From NCBI GenBank assembly GCA_945861785.1, contig CAMAWD010000006.1, positions 1-64,000 of the forward strand: a stretch of 64,000 nt of DNA. The letters are read 5' to 3'. The notes beneath the pieces are model-generated. The model searched no databases. It saw only the letters and a program-made list of their open reading frames with translations, and was not told the origin of the DNA. The translations under genes were made by a program, and so were the position numbers. This DNA is from Rhodoferax sp. OV413. Lineage in GTDB: Bacteria > Pseudomonadota > Gammaproteobacteria > Burkholderiales > Burkholderiaceae_C. Position 1 is the first letter of the stretch. Each line of letters starts with the position of its first letter. Shown piece after piece: positions 44,424-53,271 of this stretch.

Positions 44424-45049
44424 AGTCCGACGACTTGCAGAGAATGCAACCGGGCTTTGATGATCCCGTCTTGAACAGCCAATTGGTATTTCGACGCGCA
44501 CTCCAAGCGCTGTCGATGCCAGCTCGCCTGGTTGACCTGCCAAATCAGGCCGCTCTGCCCAAACAAGGGTACAGCGCATCAGCCTTGCTGCTGCTGGCGC
44601 TGGTCGACAGCGACTGCGCGTTGTGGCTTTCGCCCTGCCTCGCCGGCACGGATGCACAGACATGGCTGCGCTTTCACACAGGCTGCCGATTTGTGCAGCA
44701 ACCGGCACAAGCCAACTTTTTATGGCTTTGTGCGCAAGACCGTTGGCCGCTCTTGAGTGAGATGCAGGCGGGAACCGATGAATACCCCGATCAATCGGCC
44801 ACCTGCATCATGGAAACCAGCAGTATCCAAACAGGCCCTGGCTGTCGAGCTTGGTCGCTGAGCGGGCCTGGCATACCCGCGCCGGTGGGTGTGACTGCAC
44901 AGGGCTTGCCAGCAGATTTTGCAGCCCAGTGGGCTGGCAACCATGCAGCGTTTCCGCGTGGTGTGGATGTACTGTTGACGACCGCCACGCAAATCTTGGG
45001 TTTGCCGCGCAGCACCATGCTGCGCCAGCTTGAAATGTCGGAGGCCTAG
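44420..45049 (+). CDS. phnH: C-P lyase core subunit PhnH
   Basis: A 209-residue PhnH, a structural subunit of the C-P lyase core. Landmarks: LNSQLVFRRALQALSMPARL near the start, CIMETSSIQTGPGCRAWSLS and FPRGVDVLLTTATQILGLPR at the end. It overlaps phnG by 4 bp and directly abuts phnI (TAG followed by ATG). Confidence 0.9.
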   Translation: MKSDDLQRMQPGFDDPVLNSQLVFRRALQALSMPARLVDLPNQAALPKQGYSASALLLLALVDSDCALWLSPCLAGTDAQTWLRFHTGCRFVQQPAQANFLWLCAQDRWPLLSEMQAGTDEYPDQSATCIMETSSIQTGPGCRAWSLSGPGIPAPVGVTAQGLPADFAAQWAGNHAAFPRGVDVLLTTATQILGLPRSTMLRQLEMSEA

Positions 45050-46162
45050 ATGTACGTAGCCGTCAAGGGCGGGGAAACCGCCATCCTCAACAGTTATCAG
45101 TTGCTCGCGCAGCAGCGGCGCGGTGACGAAACCGTGCCCGAGCTGAGCGTCACTCAGATCCGCCAGCAGATGAAGCTTGCCGTTGATCGCGTGATGACTG
45201 AAGGCTCGGTGTATGACCCTGACCTGGCTGCATTGGCCATCAAACAAGCCAGTGGCGACCTCGTGGAGGCCATCTTTCTACTGCGTGCCTACCGTGCCAC
45301 CTTGCCGCGCCTGGGCGAGACCTGTGCACTCAGCACATCAGACATGGTTCTGTCGCGCCGCATCTCGGCGACCTTCAAGGATTTACCCGGCGGCCAGGTG
45401 CTTGGGCCTACCTATGACTACACCCAGCGGCTGCTGGATTTCACACTCATGGCTGAGCAGCAGGGCACGCCGCGCACGCTTGAAAGCCTGGCCGTCACAT
45501 CAGGCAAGGCGGCTGTTGTGCCCCGTGTGGTGGACTTGCTCAATCAAGAGGGCTTGATCGAGATTCAACCAACGCCGCTTGATGATCCCGCGCCCAAAGA
45601 CCTGACACGTGAACCGCTGCGGTTTCCTGCTGATCGCGCAACACGCTTGCAAAATCTTGCGCGGGGCGATGAGGGCTTCTTGCTGGCCATGGCGTATTCC
45701 ACCCAGCGTGGCTATTCGCACAGCCATCCCTTTGTTGGTGAAATCCGGCTGGGCGAAGTGGCGGTCAGATTGATGCCCGAGGAACTGGATTTCACGATTT
45801 CGATTGGTGACATTGAGTTGACCGAATGCGAGATGGTCAACCAGTTTGCGGGCAGCAAGACCGAGCCGCCGCAATTCACCCGTGGCTACGGGCTGTCTTT
45901 TGGACACTGCGAGCGCAAAGCCATGGCCATGAGCCTGGTAGATCGTGCGCTGCGTGCCCCCGAGTTGGGCGAGGCGGTGGAGGCACCTGCGCAGGAACAG
46001 GAATTTGTGCTGTCACACAGCGACAGCCTGGAGGCATCGGGTTTCGTGCAGCATTTGAAACTGCCGCACTACGTTGATTTTCAATCCGAGCTGGAACTGG
46101 TGCGGCGTATGCGGGCGCAGGCCACGCTGCTGGCGGATTGCAGCAAAGAGGGTCACGCATGA
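45050..46162 (+). CDS. phnI: C-P lyase core subunit PhnI
   Basis: A 370-residue PhnI. It is the nucleosidase of the core complex, which with G, H and L displaces adenine from ATP and forms the ribose-phosphonate triphosphate. It starts MYVAVKGGETAILNSYQLLA and contains SVYDPDLAALAIKQASGDLV, LAMAYSTQRGYSHSHPFVGE and the C-terminal SGFVQHLKLPHYVDFQSEL. Length is normal for the family. It overlaps phnJ by 4 bp. Confidence 0.9.
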   Translation: MYVAVKGGETAILNSYQLLAQQRRGDETVPELSVTQIRQQMKLAVDRVMTEGSVYDPDLAALAIKQASGDLVEAIFLLRAYRATLPRLGETCALSTSDMVLSRRISATFKDLPGGQVLGPTYDYTQRLLDFTLMAEQQGTPRTLESLAVTSGKAAVVPRVVDLLNQEGLIEIQPTPLDDPAPKDLTREPLRFPADRATRLQNLARGDEGFLLAMAYSTQRGYSHSHPFVGEIRLGEVAVRLMPEELDFTISIGDIELTECEMVNQFAGSKTEPPQFTRGYGLSFGHCERKAMAMSLVDRALRAPELGEAVEAPAQEQEFVLSHSDSLEASGFVQHLKLPHYVDFQSELELVRRMRAQATLLADCSKEGHA

Positions 46163-47073
46163 GCACGATCCCACAAACTGACGTGACCACAGCGAGCCAG
46201 CCGGATGTGCAAATGCAGACTGCACCTGACGTGAATTTTGCCTACCTTGATGAGCGCACCAAGCGCATGATCAGGCGCGCGATTCTCAAGGCGGTGGCTA
46301 TTCCCGGCTACCAGGTGCCGTTTGGCTCCCGTGAAATGCCATTGCCTTACGGCTGGGGCACAGGCGGAATACAAGTCACCGCCTCGGTCATCGGGCCAGA
46401 CGACACACTCAAGGTGATTGACCAGGGCTCCGACGATACGGTCAATGCCGTCAACATTCGCCGATTTTTCCAGCGCACCACGGGCGTGACTGTCACCACG
46501 CTCACGCGCGAGGCCAGCATCATTCAAACGCGCCACCGCATCCCTGAAACGCCCTTGCGAGAAGGACAGATGATCGTCTATCAAGTGCCCGTGCCTGAGC
46601 CAATGCAGCGCCTGGAACCACGTGAAACCGAGACCCGCACCTTGCACGCCCTGGCTGAGTACGGCCTGATGCATGTCAAGCTGTACGAAGACATCGCGCG
46701 CTACGGCCACATTGCTACCACCTATGACTACCCTGTCATGGTCAATGGCCGCTATTTGATGGCACCGTCACCCATACCCAAATTTGACAACCCCAAGATG
46801 CACATGAGCCCTGCTTTGCAGCTTTTCGGTGCTGGGCGTGAGAAGCGAATTTATGCCGTGCCGCCCTACACAAGCGTCGAAAGTCTTGGCTTTGACGATC
46901 ACCCGTTTTCAGTCCAGAAGTGGAATGCCGTTTGTGCACTGTGCGGGTCTGCCAGCAGTTTTCTGGATGAGATCATCACCGATGATCAGGGCTCGCGCAT
47001 GCACGTGTGCTCGGATTCAGACTTTTGCCAGGAGCGCCAGGCCGCGCAAACCAGCGCAGGAGACAAAGCATGA
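46159..47073 (+). CDS. phnJ: C-P lyase catalytic subunit PhnJ (radical SAM)
   Basis: A 304-residue PhnJ that breaks the carbon-phosphorus bond by a radical SAM reaction. The C-terminal cysteines show the spacing C-X2-C-X21-C-X5-C (starting CALC and ending CSDSDFC), which matches the three cluster ligands and the thiyl-radical cysteine of known PhnJ. YLDERTKRMIRRAILKAVAI and MPLPYGWGTGGIQVTASVIG are also typical. The start at 46159 overlaps the phnI stop. Its own stop overlaps a 31-codon frame before phnK. Confidence 0.95.
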   Translation: MSTIPQTDVTTASQPDVQMQTAPDVNFAYLDERTKRMIRRAILKAVAIPGYQVPFGSREMPLPYGWGTGGIQVTASVIGPDDTLKVIDQGSDDTVNAVNIRRFFQRTTGVTVTTLTREASIIQTRHRIPETPLREGQMIVYQVPVPEPMQRLEPRETETRTLHALAEYGLMHVKLYEDIARYGHIATTYDYPVMVNGRYLMAPSPIPKFDNPKMHMSPALQLFGAGREKRIYAVPPYTSVESLGFDDHPFSVQKWNAVCALCGSASSFLDEIITDDQGSRMHVCSDSDFCQERQAAQTSAGDKA

Positions 47074-47165
47074 CGCAAGTCATTCGTGTGGCAATTGCCG
47101 ACGGTGATTTGTTGGGCTTTGATTGCCGCGGGTACAGCCATGTGCGTGATCGGCAGACACCATGA
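47070..47165 (+). CDS. 31-codon small frame between phnJ and phnK
   Basis: A small frame that begins within the phnJ stop codon (ATGA at 47070-47073) and ends within the phnK start region (ATGATG at 47162-47167). The product would be 31 residues (MTQVIRVAIADGDLLGFDCR and a short tail). I do not recognise it. It may be a coupling peptide that carries ribosomes from phnJ to phnK or the scar of a deleted gene. It lies in the only gap of the otherwise overlapping phnG-phnM series. Confidence 0.35.
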   Translation: MTQVIRVAIADGDLLGFDCRGYSHVRDRQTP

Positions 47166-47947
47166 TGCACCTTGAAATCTCTGCCTTGCTCTGCGTTCAG
47201 GGTCTGGGCAAACGCTACGGCGCGTTCACGGCGTTGCAAGAAGCCTCCTTCGATTTGTGGCCCGGTGAAGTGATGGCTGTGGTCGGCGAATCTGGCTCCG
47301 GCAAAACCACGCTGCTCAACGTGATAGCGGCTCGGATGCAGCCCGATCATGGATCAGTCCACTACCGGATGCGCGATGGTGCGCTCAAAGACGTCCATGC
47401 CATGACCCAGGCCGAGCAGCGCCTGCTCGCACGCACCGACTGGGGCTTTGTACATCAGCATTCAGCCGATGGCTTGCGCATGGATGTGTCAGCTGGCGCC
47501 AATGTTGGCGAGCGGCTCATGGGGCTGGGTCATCGCAACTACGGGCAACTCCGGGCCAGCGCGCAGGAGTGGCTGCAGCGCGTCGAGATTGATCCGCTGC
47601 GGATTGATGACACACCACGCATCTTCTCGGGCGGTATGCGCCAGCGCCTTCAGATTGCACGCAACCTGGTTACCAATCCACGCCTGATTTTCATGGACGA
47701 GCCCACGTCGGGCCTGGATGTCTCGGTACAGGCCCGTCTGCTGGATCTGCTGCGCCAGTTGACGCAGGAGTTGCGTTTGGCAATGGTCATCGTGACCCAC
47801 GATCTGGCCGTGGCCCGGTTGCTCGCGCACCGGATGGTGGTGATGCAGCGCGGCCGCATTGTCGAGATGGGCTTGACCGATCAGGTGCTCGACGACCCGC
47901 AACATCCCTACACCCAGCTTTTGGTTTCTTCGGTACTCCAGCCATGA
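47162..47947 (+). CDS. phnK: phosphonate C-P lyase ATP-binding protein PhnK
   Basis: A 261-residue ABC-type ATPase that binds the C-P lyase core rather than a membrane permease. Walker A is [15 protein letters not shown], the signature FSGGMRQRLQIARNL, Walker [33 protein letters not shown] is typical of PhnK. Start either 47162 or 47165. It overlaps phnL by 4 bp. Confidence 0.9.
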   Translation: MMHLEISALLCVQGLGKRYGAFTALQEASFDLWPGEVMAVVGESGSGKTTLLNVIAARMQPDHGSVHYRMRDGALKDVHAMTQAEQRLLARTDWGFVHQHSADGLRMDVSAGANVGERLMGLGHRNYGQLRASAQEWLQRVEIDPLRIDDTPRIFSGGMRQRLQIARNLVTNPRLIFMDEPTSGLDVSVQARLLDLLRQLTQELRLAMVIVTHDLAVARLLAHRMVVMQRGRIVEMGLTDQVLDDPQHPYTQLLVSSVLQP

Positions 47948-48660
47948 CCGCCCCAATCCTTTCCATGCGCGGGGTGAGCAAACGCTTTACCCTCCACCAT
48001 CAAAACGGTGTTGAATTGCCCGTACTCGACAACGTCGATCTGCAAGTCCGTCCGGGCGAGTGTGTTGTGCTCGACGGCTCCTCGGGCATGGGCAAGAGCA
48101 CACTGCTCAAGCTGGCCTATGCAAACTACCGGGCCACCTCAGGGTGCATTCAAGTGCTGAGCAACTCAGGCAGCCTGCTTGAAGTCACGCAGGCCAGCGC
48201 ACGCGAATTGCTGCAGATGCGCCGTGAAACGGTAGGTTATGTAAGCCAGTTTCTGCGTGTGATTCCAAGGGTGGCCTCGCTTGATGTGGTTGCTACTGCT
48301 TTAACCGATGGAGAAGTCGCCAGTCCAGCGGCGGTCGCGGATGCCCGGGCACAAGCGGCTGAACTGCTTGAACGCCTGCGAATTCCGGAGCGACTGTGGT
48401 CACTGCCGCCAGCCACTTTCTCGGGCGGAGAGCAGCAGCGCATCAATATTGCGCGCAGCCTGATCAAGCCACGCGCATTGCTGCTCATGGATGAACCGAC
48501 GGCTTCACTGGATGTTGCCAATACGCGCACGGTGGTGCAGTTGATCCAGGAAGCCGTGGCTCGCGGCAGCGCTGTCGTGGGCATCTTCCACGACCCCGAT
48601 GTGGGTTCCGATGTCGCCACCCGGCGCATTGATATTTCCTGCTTCAGGAGCAAGCCATGA
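47944..48660 (+). CDS. phnL: phosphonate C-P lyase ATP-binding protein PhnL
   Basis: A 238-residue ABC-type ATPase. Walker A is LDGSSGMGKSTLLKLAYANY, the signature FSGGEQQRINIARSL, Walker B LLLMDEPTASLD. PhnL is a second ABC protein of the C-P lyase complex, required with PhnI for making the ribose-phosphonate. It overlaps phnK and phnM by 4 bp each. Confidence 0.9.
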   Translation: MTAPILSMRGVSKRFTLHHQNGVELPVLDNVDLQVRPGECVVLDGSSGMGKSTLLKLAYANYRATSGCIQVLSNSGSLLEVTQASARELLQMRRETVGYVSQFLRVIPRVASLDVVATALTDGEVASPAAVADARAQAAELLERLRIPERLWSLPPATFSGGEQQRINIARSLIKPRALLLMDEPTASLDVANTRTVVQLIQEAVARGSAVVGIFHDPDVGSDVATRRIDISCFRSKP

Positions 48661-49820
48661 AACCCAGCATGACATTTCGCAACGCCCGCATTGTGATGCG
48701 CAATGAGGTGGTGCATGGCAGTGTCCAGGTTGAAGACGGGCGCATTGCCAGCGCTGACAGCGGCACCAGCGATGGCACAGGAGCAAGCGGGTATGACCTG
48801 GACGGCGACTATTTGATGCCCGGCCTCGTGGAAATTCATACCGACAACTTTGAGCGGCATTTGCTGCCCCGTCCGCAGGTTCGGTGGGCCGAGTTGCCGG
48901 CTTTGCTGGCCCATGATGCGGAAGTGGTTGCCGCTGGCATCACCACGGTTTTTGACTCTCTTGGCGTGGGCGATACCGACTCCGATAGCTTGCGCAGCAA
49001 CACGTGGCGCAGTGCCATTGAAACCATTGACCATTGCACCGGGCAAGATTTATTGCGCGCAGACCATCATTTGCATGTGCGCTGCGAGTTGCCCGCACCT
49101 AACACCATTGATCTTTTTGAGCCATTCCATGACCACAAGCGCCTGTCACTGATTTCGCTGATGGACCACACACCAGGTCAGCGCCAGTGGGAGAACATTG
49201 AACAAGCGCGAATCTACTACACCGGAAAAAAAGGCTGGAGTCTGGAAAAGTTTTTGCGTCAGGTGGAGTATGCAGCCGAGTTGCAGGTTCGTTATGCCAA
49301 GCCCCATCGCGATTACTTCGTTGACTACTGCCGCGTGCATGAAATAGCGCTGGCCAGTCATGACGACACCACACAAGCGCATGTGATCCAGGCGCACGAA
49401 GAAGGCGCAACCATCTCTGAGTTTCCGACCACCGTGCTTGCGGCACGCACAGCGCATGCGCATGGCTTGAAAAATGTCATGGGTGGGCCCAACGTGGTGC
49501 GAGGCGGATCTCATTCTGGCAACGTTGCCGCAGCAGAGTTGGCCAGGTTGGGCTTGCTGGATATCCTTTCCTCAGACTACGTGCCCGGCAGTTCGCTCGG
49601 TGCTGTGGTGCGTTTGGTTGACGATGACATTTTGAGCCTGCCGCAGGCAGTTGCCTGTGTCACGCGCAACGCTGCGCTGTCATGCGGGCTGACGGACCGC
49701 GGTGACATCAGGCAAGGCCTGCGTGCCGATCTGATTCAGGTAAAGCTGGTCAATCTGCCCCAAGGTGGCCGCCAGCCGATTGTTCGTGCGGCGTGGCGCG
49801 AAGGTCAGCGCGTGATCTGA
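48657..49820 (+). CDS. phnM: RPPn diphosphatase PhnM
   Basis: A 387-residue amidohydrolase-fold PhnM that removes pyrophosphate from the ribose-phosphonate triphosphate before C-P cleavage. Metal-binding and family motifs: MPGLVEIHTDNFERHLLPRP, ITTVFDSLGVGDTDSDS, LASHDDTTQAHV and PNVVRGGSHSGNVAAAELAR. Last gene of the phnGHIJKLM series. The gap of 137 bp before phnC carries its own regulatory site. Confidence 0.9.
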   Translation: MKPSMTFRNARIVMRNEVVHGSVQVEDGRIASADSGTSDGTGASGYDLDGDYLMPGLVEIHTDNFERHLLPRPQVRWAELPALLAHDAEVVAAGITTVFDSLGVGDTDSDSLRSNTWRSAIETIDHCTGQDLLRADHHLHVRCELPAPNTIDLFEPFHDHKRLSLISLMDHTPGQRQWENIEQARIYYTGKKGWSLEKFLRQVEYAAELQVRYAKPHRDYFVDYCRVHEIALASHDDTTQAHVIQAHEEGATISEFPTTVLAARTAHAHGLKNVMGGPNVVRGGSHSGNVAAAELARLGLLDILSSDYVPGSSLGAVVRLVDDDILSLPQAVACVTRNAALSCGLTDRGDIRQGLRADLIQVKLVNLPQGGRQPIVRAAWREGQRVI

Positions 49821-49927
49821 TCAGCTCGCGACCCCGCACAAGTTGAAACCGACAACCGATTGCTGCATATTTCCGTCAATTGATTCAATTGTCATATCAA
49901 TTTAACAGTGCTTGAAGACACTCGCGA

Positions 49928-49937
49928 TGTCTAGACA
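49928..49937. promoter_or_regulatory. putative PhnF operator 2 (phnC)
   Basis: TGTCTAGACA is a perfect 10-bp palindrome 21 bp before phnC. It differs in one central base from the site in the phnF-phnG gap. Upstream AT-rich DNA (about 49870-49905) could hold the phnCDE promoter. Confidence 0.5.
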
Positions 49938-49957
49938 GCTTTTCATGGGGATTAAAA

Positions 49958-50824
49958 ATGGCTCTTCGTATTCAGAATCTCAGCAAGCGCTTCTCGAGTG
50001 GTACTTTGGCACTGGATGCCATTAACCTTGAAATCAAGCAAGGGGAAATGGTCGCCTTGATCGGTGCTTCAGGTTCGGGCAAGTCCACTCTGCTGCGGCA
50101 TATTGCTGGTTTGATGGCTGGCGATGCATCACCCGGTTCTGTCATTGAAGTGGCAGGTCGTTGTGTGCAGCGCGAAGGCCGCATCCAGCGCGATGTGCGC
50201 AATATCCGATCACAAGTTGGCTTCGTCTTTCAACAGTTCAACCTGGTGGATCGACTGCCCGTTTTGATGAATGTCTTGGTGGGCCGTTTGCACGGCATGC
50301 CGTGGTGGCGCAGCTGGACGCGGTGGTTTACCGCGCAAGATCGTGCGCGTGCCCTCGATGCGCTCGCGCGTGTCGGCATTGCCGAGTGCCATGCACAGCG
50401 CGCATCTACGCTGTCAGGCGGCCAGCAACAACGGGCCGCTATTGCACGTACCCTTGTACAAGGCGCAAAGGTGGTGCTTGCTGATGAGCCCATCGCATCC
50501 CTGGACCCTGAAGCGTCACGAAAAGTGATGGAGATTTTGTCTCTCATCAACCGCGAAGACGGCAGCACCATTGTCGTGTCCCTGCACCAGGTTGATATGG
50601 CCATGCGCTACTGCAAGCGTGTGATCGCGTTGCACCAGGGCCGCGTGGTGTATGACGGCACTGCCAGCAATCTCACGCCGGCTTTGCTGCGTGACCTCTA
50701 CGGCATGCAGGCTGAAGAAATTCTCAATGGCAGCAGCATGCTGCACAACACGCCAGTACCCGTCTCAGCAGTCCCCGCCCCGTCGGTGCTGGCGTGGCCG
50801 CTTCCCCTGGCTCAGGCTGCCTGA
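49958..50824 (+). CDS. phnC: phosphonate ABC transporter ATPase PhnC
   Basis: A 288-residue ATPase of the phosphonate importer. Walker A is [18 protein letters not shown], the signature [15 protein letters not shown], Walker [33 protein letters not shown] is typical of PhnC. It is slightly longer at the C-terminus than usual. It begins the second block of the plus-strand phn genes (C, D, E). Confidence 0.9.
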   Translation: MALRIQNLSKRFSSGTLALDAINLEIKQGEMVALIGASGSGKSTLLRHIAGLMAGDASPGSVIEVAGRCVQREGRIQRDVRNIRSQVGFVFQQFNLVDRLPVLMNVLVGRLHGMPWWRSWTRWFTAQDRARALDALARVGIAECHAQRASTLSGGQQQRAAIARTLVQGAKVVLADEPIASLDPEASRKVMEILSLINREDGSTIVVSLHQVDMAMRYCKRVIALHQGRVVYDGTASNLTPALLRDLYGMQAEEILNGSSMLHNTPVPVSAVPAPSVLAWPLPLAQAA

Positions 50825-50864
50825 TCTGATTGTTTCATTCAACCAACTTTCGAAGGATCTAACC

Positions 50865-51809
50865 ATGTTCAAGAAAACGATTGCGGCCATCGCCCTCGGC
50901 ATGAGCCTTACCGCCTCCTGGGCGCAAGACATCAACTTCGGCATCATTTCGACCGAAGCCACACAAAACCTCAAGGCCGACTGGCAGCCCCTGATTGACG
51001 ACATGATCAAGCAAACGGGCATGAAGGTTACCGCCTTTTTTGCACCTGACTATGCAGGCATCATTGAGGGCATGCGCTTTAACAAAGTGCAAGTGGCCTG
51101 GCTGGGCAACAAATCGGCCATGGAGGCTGTAGACCGCTCCAACGGCGAAGTGTTTGCCCAGATGGTGAACGCCGATGGCACGCAAGGCTACTACTCACAT
51201 CTGATCGTTCATAAAGACAGCACCATCAATACGCTGGACGACGTGCTCAAAAACGGCAAGTCGTTCAGCTTTGGCAATGGCGACCCCAACTCCACCTCAG
51301 GCTTTTTGGTACCAGGCTTTTACGTGTTTGCCAAAAACAAGGTGGATACGAAAAGCTTTTTCAAAGTGGTTCGCAGCGCCAACCATGAAACCAATGCGCT
51401 GGCAGTGGCCAACAAGCAAGTGGACATCGCCACCAACAACAGCGAAAACCTCGACAAGATCAAAGACCGGCAACCGGAGAAGTTCAAAGACATCCGCATT
51501 GTGTGGACTTCGCCTCTGATCCCGCTGGACCCGCTCGTGCTGCACAAAGAGCTGCCCGCTGCAGCCAAAGAGAAGATCAAGACCTTCTTTTACAACTACG
51601 GCAAGACAGACGCACGCGAGAAAGAAATCCTCATGAAGATTTCCAAGTTGTCCGGCTTTAAAGCTTCGACCAACGCGCAGCTCACCCCTATTCGGGAGCT
51701 GGATCTGTTTGGAAAGCGCAACAAGATTGAGTCAGACACCACCATTGCCGCGGTCGACAGAACCAGGCAGCTGGCTGAGATTGACAAGCAGTTGGCCAGC
51801 CTGCGCTGA
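50865..51809 (+). CDS. phnD: phosphonate ABC transporter substrate-binding protein PhnD
   Basis: A 314-residue periplasmic binding protein. A signal peptide (MFKKTIAAIALGMSLTASWA) is followed by INFGIISTEATQNLKADWQP, FAPDYAGIIEGMRFNKVQVA and SFGNGDPNSTSGFLVPGFYV, which form the PhnD ligand-binding site. AAGGA precedes the ATG at 50865. It binds the phosphonate and hands it to PhnE. Confidence 0.9.
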   Translation: MFKKTIAAIALGMSLTASWAQDINFGIISTEATQNLKADWQPLIDDMIKQTGMKVTAFFAPDYAGIIEGMRFNKVQVAWLGNKSAMEAVDRSNGEVFAQMVNADGTQGYYSHLIVHKDSTINTLDDVLKNGKSFSFGNGDPNSTSGFLVPGFYVFAKNKVDTKSFFKVVRSANHETNALAVANKQVDIATNNSENLDKIKDRQPEKFKDIRIVWTSPLIPLDPLVLHKELPAAAKEKIKTFFYNYGKTDAREKEILMKISKLSGFKASTNAQLTPIRELDLFGKRNKIESDTTIAAVDRTRQLAEIDKQLASLR

Positions 51810-51870
51810 TCCTTTATTGCCAAGGCCCGTCGACGACAAATCGGGCGTTGTCACCACCGGAGAATAATTG

Positions 51871-52680
51871 ATGAATGTGACCACGCCGAACGCCCAACTG
51901 GTGGCTTTGAACAATGCGGCAGCTAACCGTCACAGCCTTGGCTGGTATCTCGGTTGGGCAGTTGTGCTGGCGGTTCTCGCTGCCTCATGGAAGGGTGCAG
52001 ATATGCGGCCGATGGAGTTGTTGCGTGACTCGGGCAACATGGCCAAGTACGCCAGTGATTTTTTCCCGCCAAAGTTCGGTGATTGGCGCATGTATGTAGA
52101 GGAGATGGTGATCACTCTGCAAATCGCTGTTTGGGGCACAGCGCTGGCTTTGGTTTCCGCGGTGCCCTTAAGCTTGCTGGCGTCAGCCAATATCGCACCC
52201 TGGTGGGTCAATCAGCCGGTGCGCCGCATGCTTGACGCTTGCCGGGCGATCAATGAGATGGTTTTCGCCATGCTGTTTGTGGTCGCGGTCGGGCTCGGGC
52301 CTTTTGCAGGCGTCCTGGCACTATGGATTCACACAACAGGTACCCTGGCCAAGTTGTTCTCCGAAGCGGTGGAGGCGATAGATCCGCAGCCGGTGGAAGG
52401 TATTCGCTCGACCGGCGCTTCGGCATTGCACGAGATTGTTTATGGCGTGATTCCACAAGTCATGCCGCTGTGGATTTCTTATACGCTGTATCGGTTCGAG
52501 GCCAATGTACGCTCAGCCACCGTCGTGGGGATGGTGGGCGCAGGCGGCATTGGCGTGGTGCTGTGGGAAATCATCCGGGGCTTTCGTTATGCGGAAACCG
52601 CCGCCGTCATGATCATCATCATTGTCACAGTGAGTTTGATTGATCTGTTGTCCGCACGTATTCGCAAGACTTTTATTTGA
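51871..52680 (+). CDS. phnE: phosphonate ABC transporter permease PhnE
   Basis: A 269-residue permease with about six helices. Landmarks: [40 protein letters not shown], the EAA-type loop [20 protein letters not shown], and [19 protein letters not shown]. The start ATG at 51871 follows GGAGAA. There is only one permease gene, so the channel is probably a PhnE homodimer. Confidence 0.9.
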   Translation: MNVTTPNAQLVALNNAAANRHSLGWYLGWAVVLAVLAASWKGADMRPMELLRDSGNMAKYASDFFPPKFGDWRMYVEEMVITLQIAVWGTALALVSAVPLSLLASANIAPWWVNQPVRRMLDACRAINEMVFAMLFVVAVGLGPFAGVLALWIHTTGTLAKLFSEAVEAIDPQPVEGIRSTGASALHEIVYGVIPQVMPLWISYTLYRFEANVRSATVVGMVGAGGIGVVLWEIIRGFRYAETAAVMIIIIVTVSLIDLLSARIRKTFI

Positions 52681-52704
52681 GAGATTTGATTTGAGGACTT
52701 TGAC

Positions 52705-53271
52705 GTGGCATTAACTACCAAAGATATTGTTCGATTGCTGAGCGATCATGGCGCAAAACAGTATGGCCGCGAAGCCGTCAGTCAGCTTGAGCATGCATTG
52801 CAATGTGCGCATTTGGCTGAGTCGGCAGGCGAGACCGACCAGGTGGTGATGGCCAGCCTGCTGCACGACGTGGGTCATATGCTGAAGGCTGAGAACGCTG
52901 GGGCGCTTCAAACAGAGACCGACCGCGATGATTTGCACCAATACACCCTGATGCCGTTCCTGCGCGGCAAGCTGCCTGACGCTGTGTTGGAGCCGATTCG
53001 CTTGCATGTGGATGCCAAGCGCTACCACTGCCAGGCCGATGCTTCGTACTTCGGTTCTTTGTCTCCTGCATCGGTTCACAGTCTGGCATTGCAGGGCGGC
53101 GTGTTTAGCGCCGATCAGGCACATGCCTTTTTGCAGCAACCGCATGCCGAGGCTGCCGTGCGACTGCGCCGTTACGACGATCTGGCCAAGGTGGCTGGTC
53201 GCGCAGTGCCGCCCCTTGAGCACTATCTTCCGCGGCTTGGCCAGTTGATGGCATCAGATAGGCCGGAATGA
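52705..53271 (+). CDS. HD-domain phosphonate oxygenase-like protein (PhnZ-related)
   Basis: A 188-residue HD-domain protein of the group found in phosphonate operons and related to the di-iron oxygenase PhnZ. It has YGREAVSQLEHALQCAHLAE (metal and substrate residues of helix 1), the HD motif ASLLHDVGHML and RLHVDAKRYHC. PhnZ oxidatively splits 1-hydroxy-phosphonates made by the partner PhnY. No PhnY-type gene is in the cluster, so its substrate is open. GTG start, GAGGA upstream. It overlaps the MFS gene by 4 bp. Confidence 0.75.
   Translation: MALTTKDIVRLLSDHGAKQYGREAVSQLEHALQCAHLAESAGETDQVVMASLLHDVGHMLKAENAGALQTETDRDDLHQYTLMPFLRGKLPDAVLEPIRLHVDAKRYHCQADASYFGSLSPASVHSLALQGGVFSADQAHAFLQQPHAEAAVRLRRYDDLAKVAGRAVPPLEHYLPRLGQLMASDRPE

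Noticed and set aside
49871-49905. Possible Pho box before phnC
   Set aside because: TTGTCAT is present, but no good second half at the right spacing.
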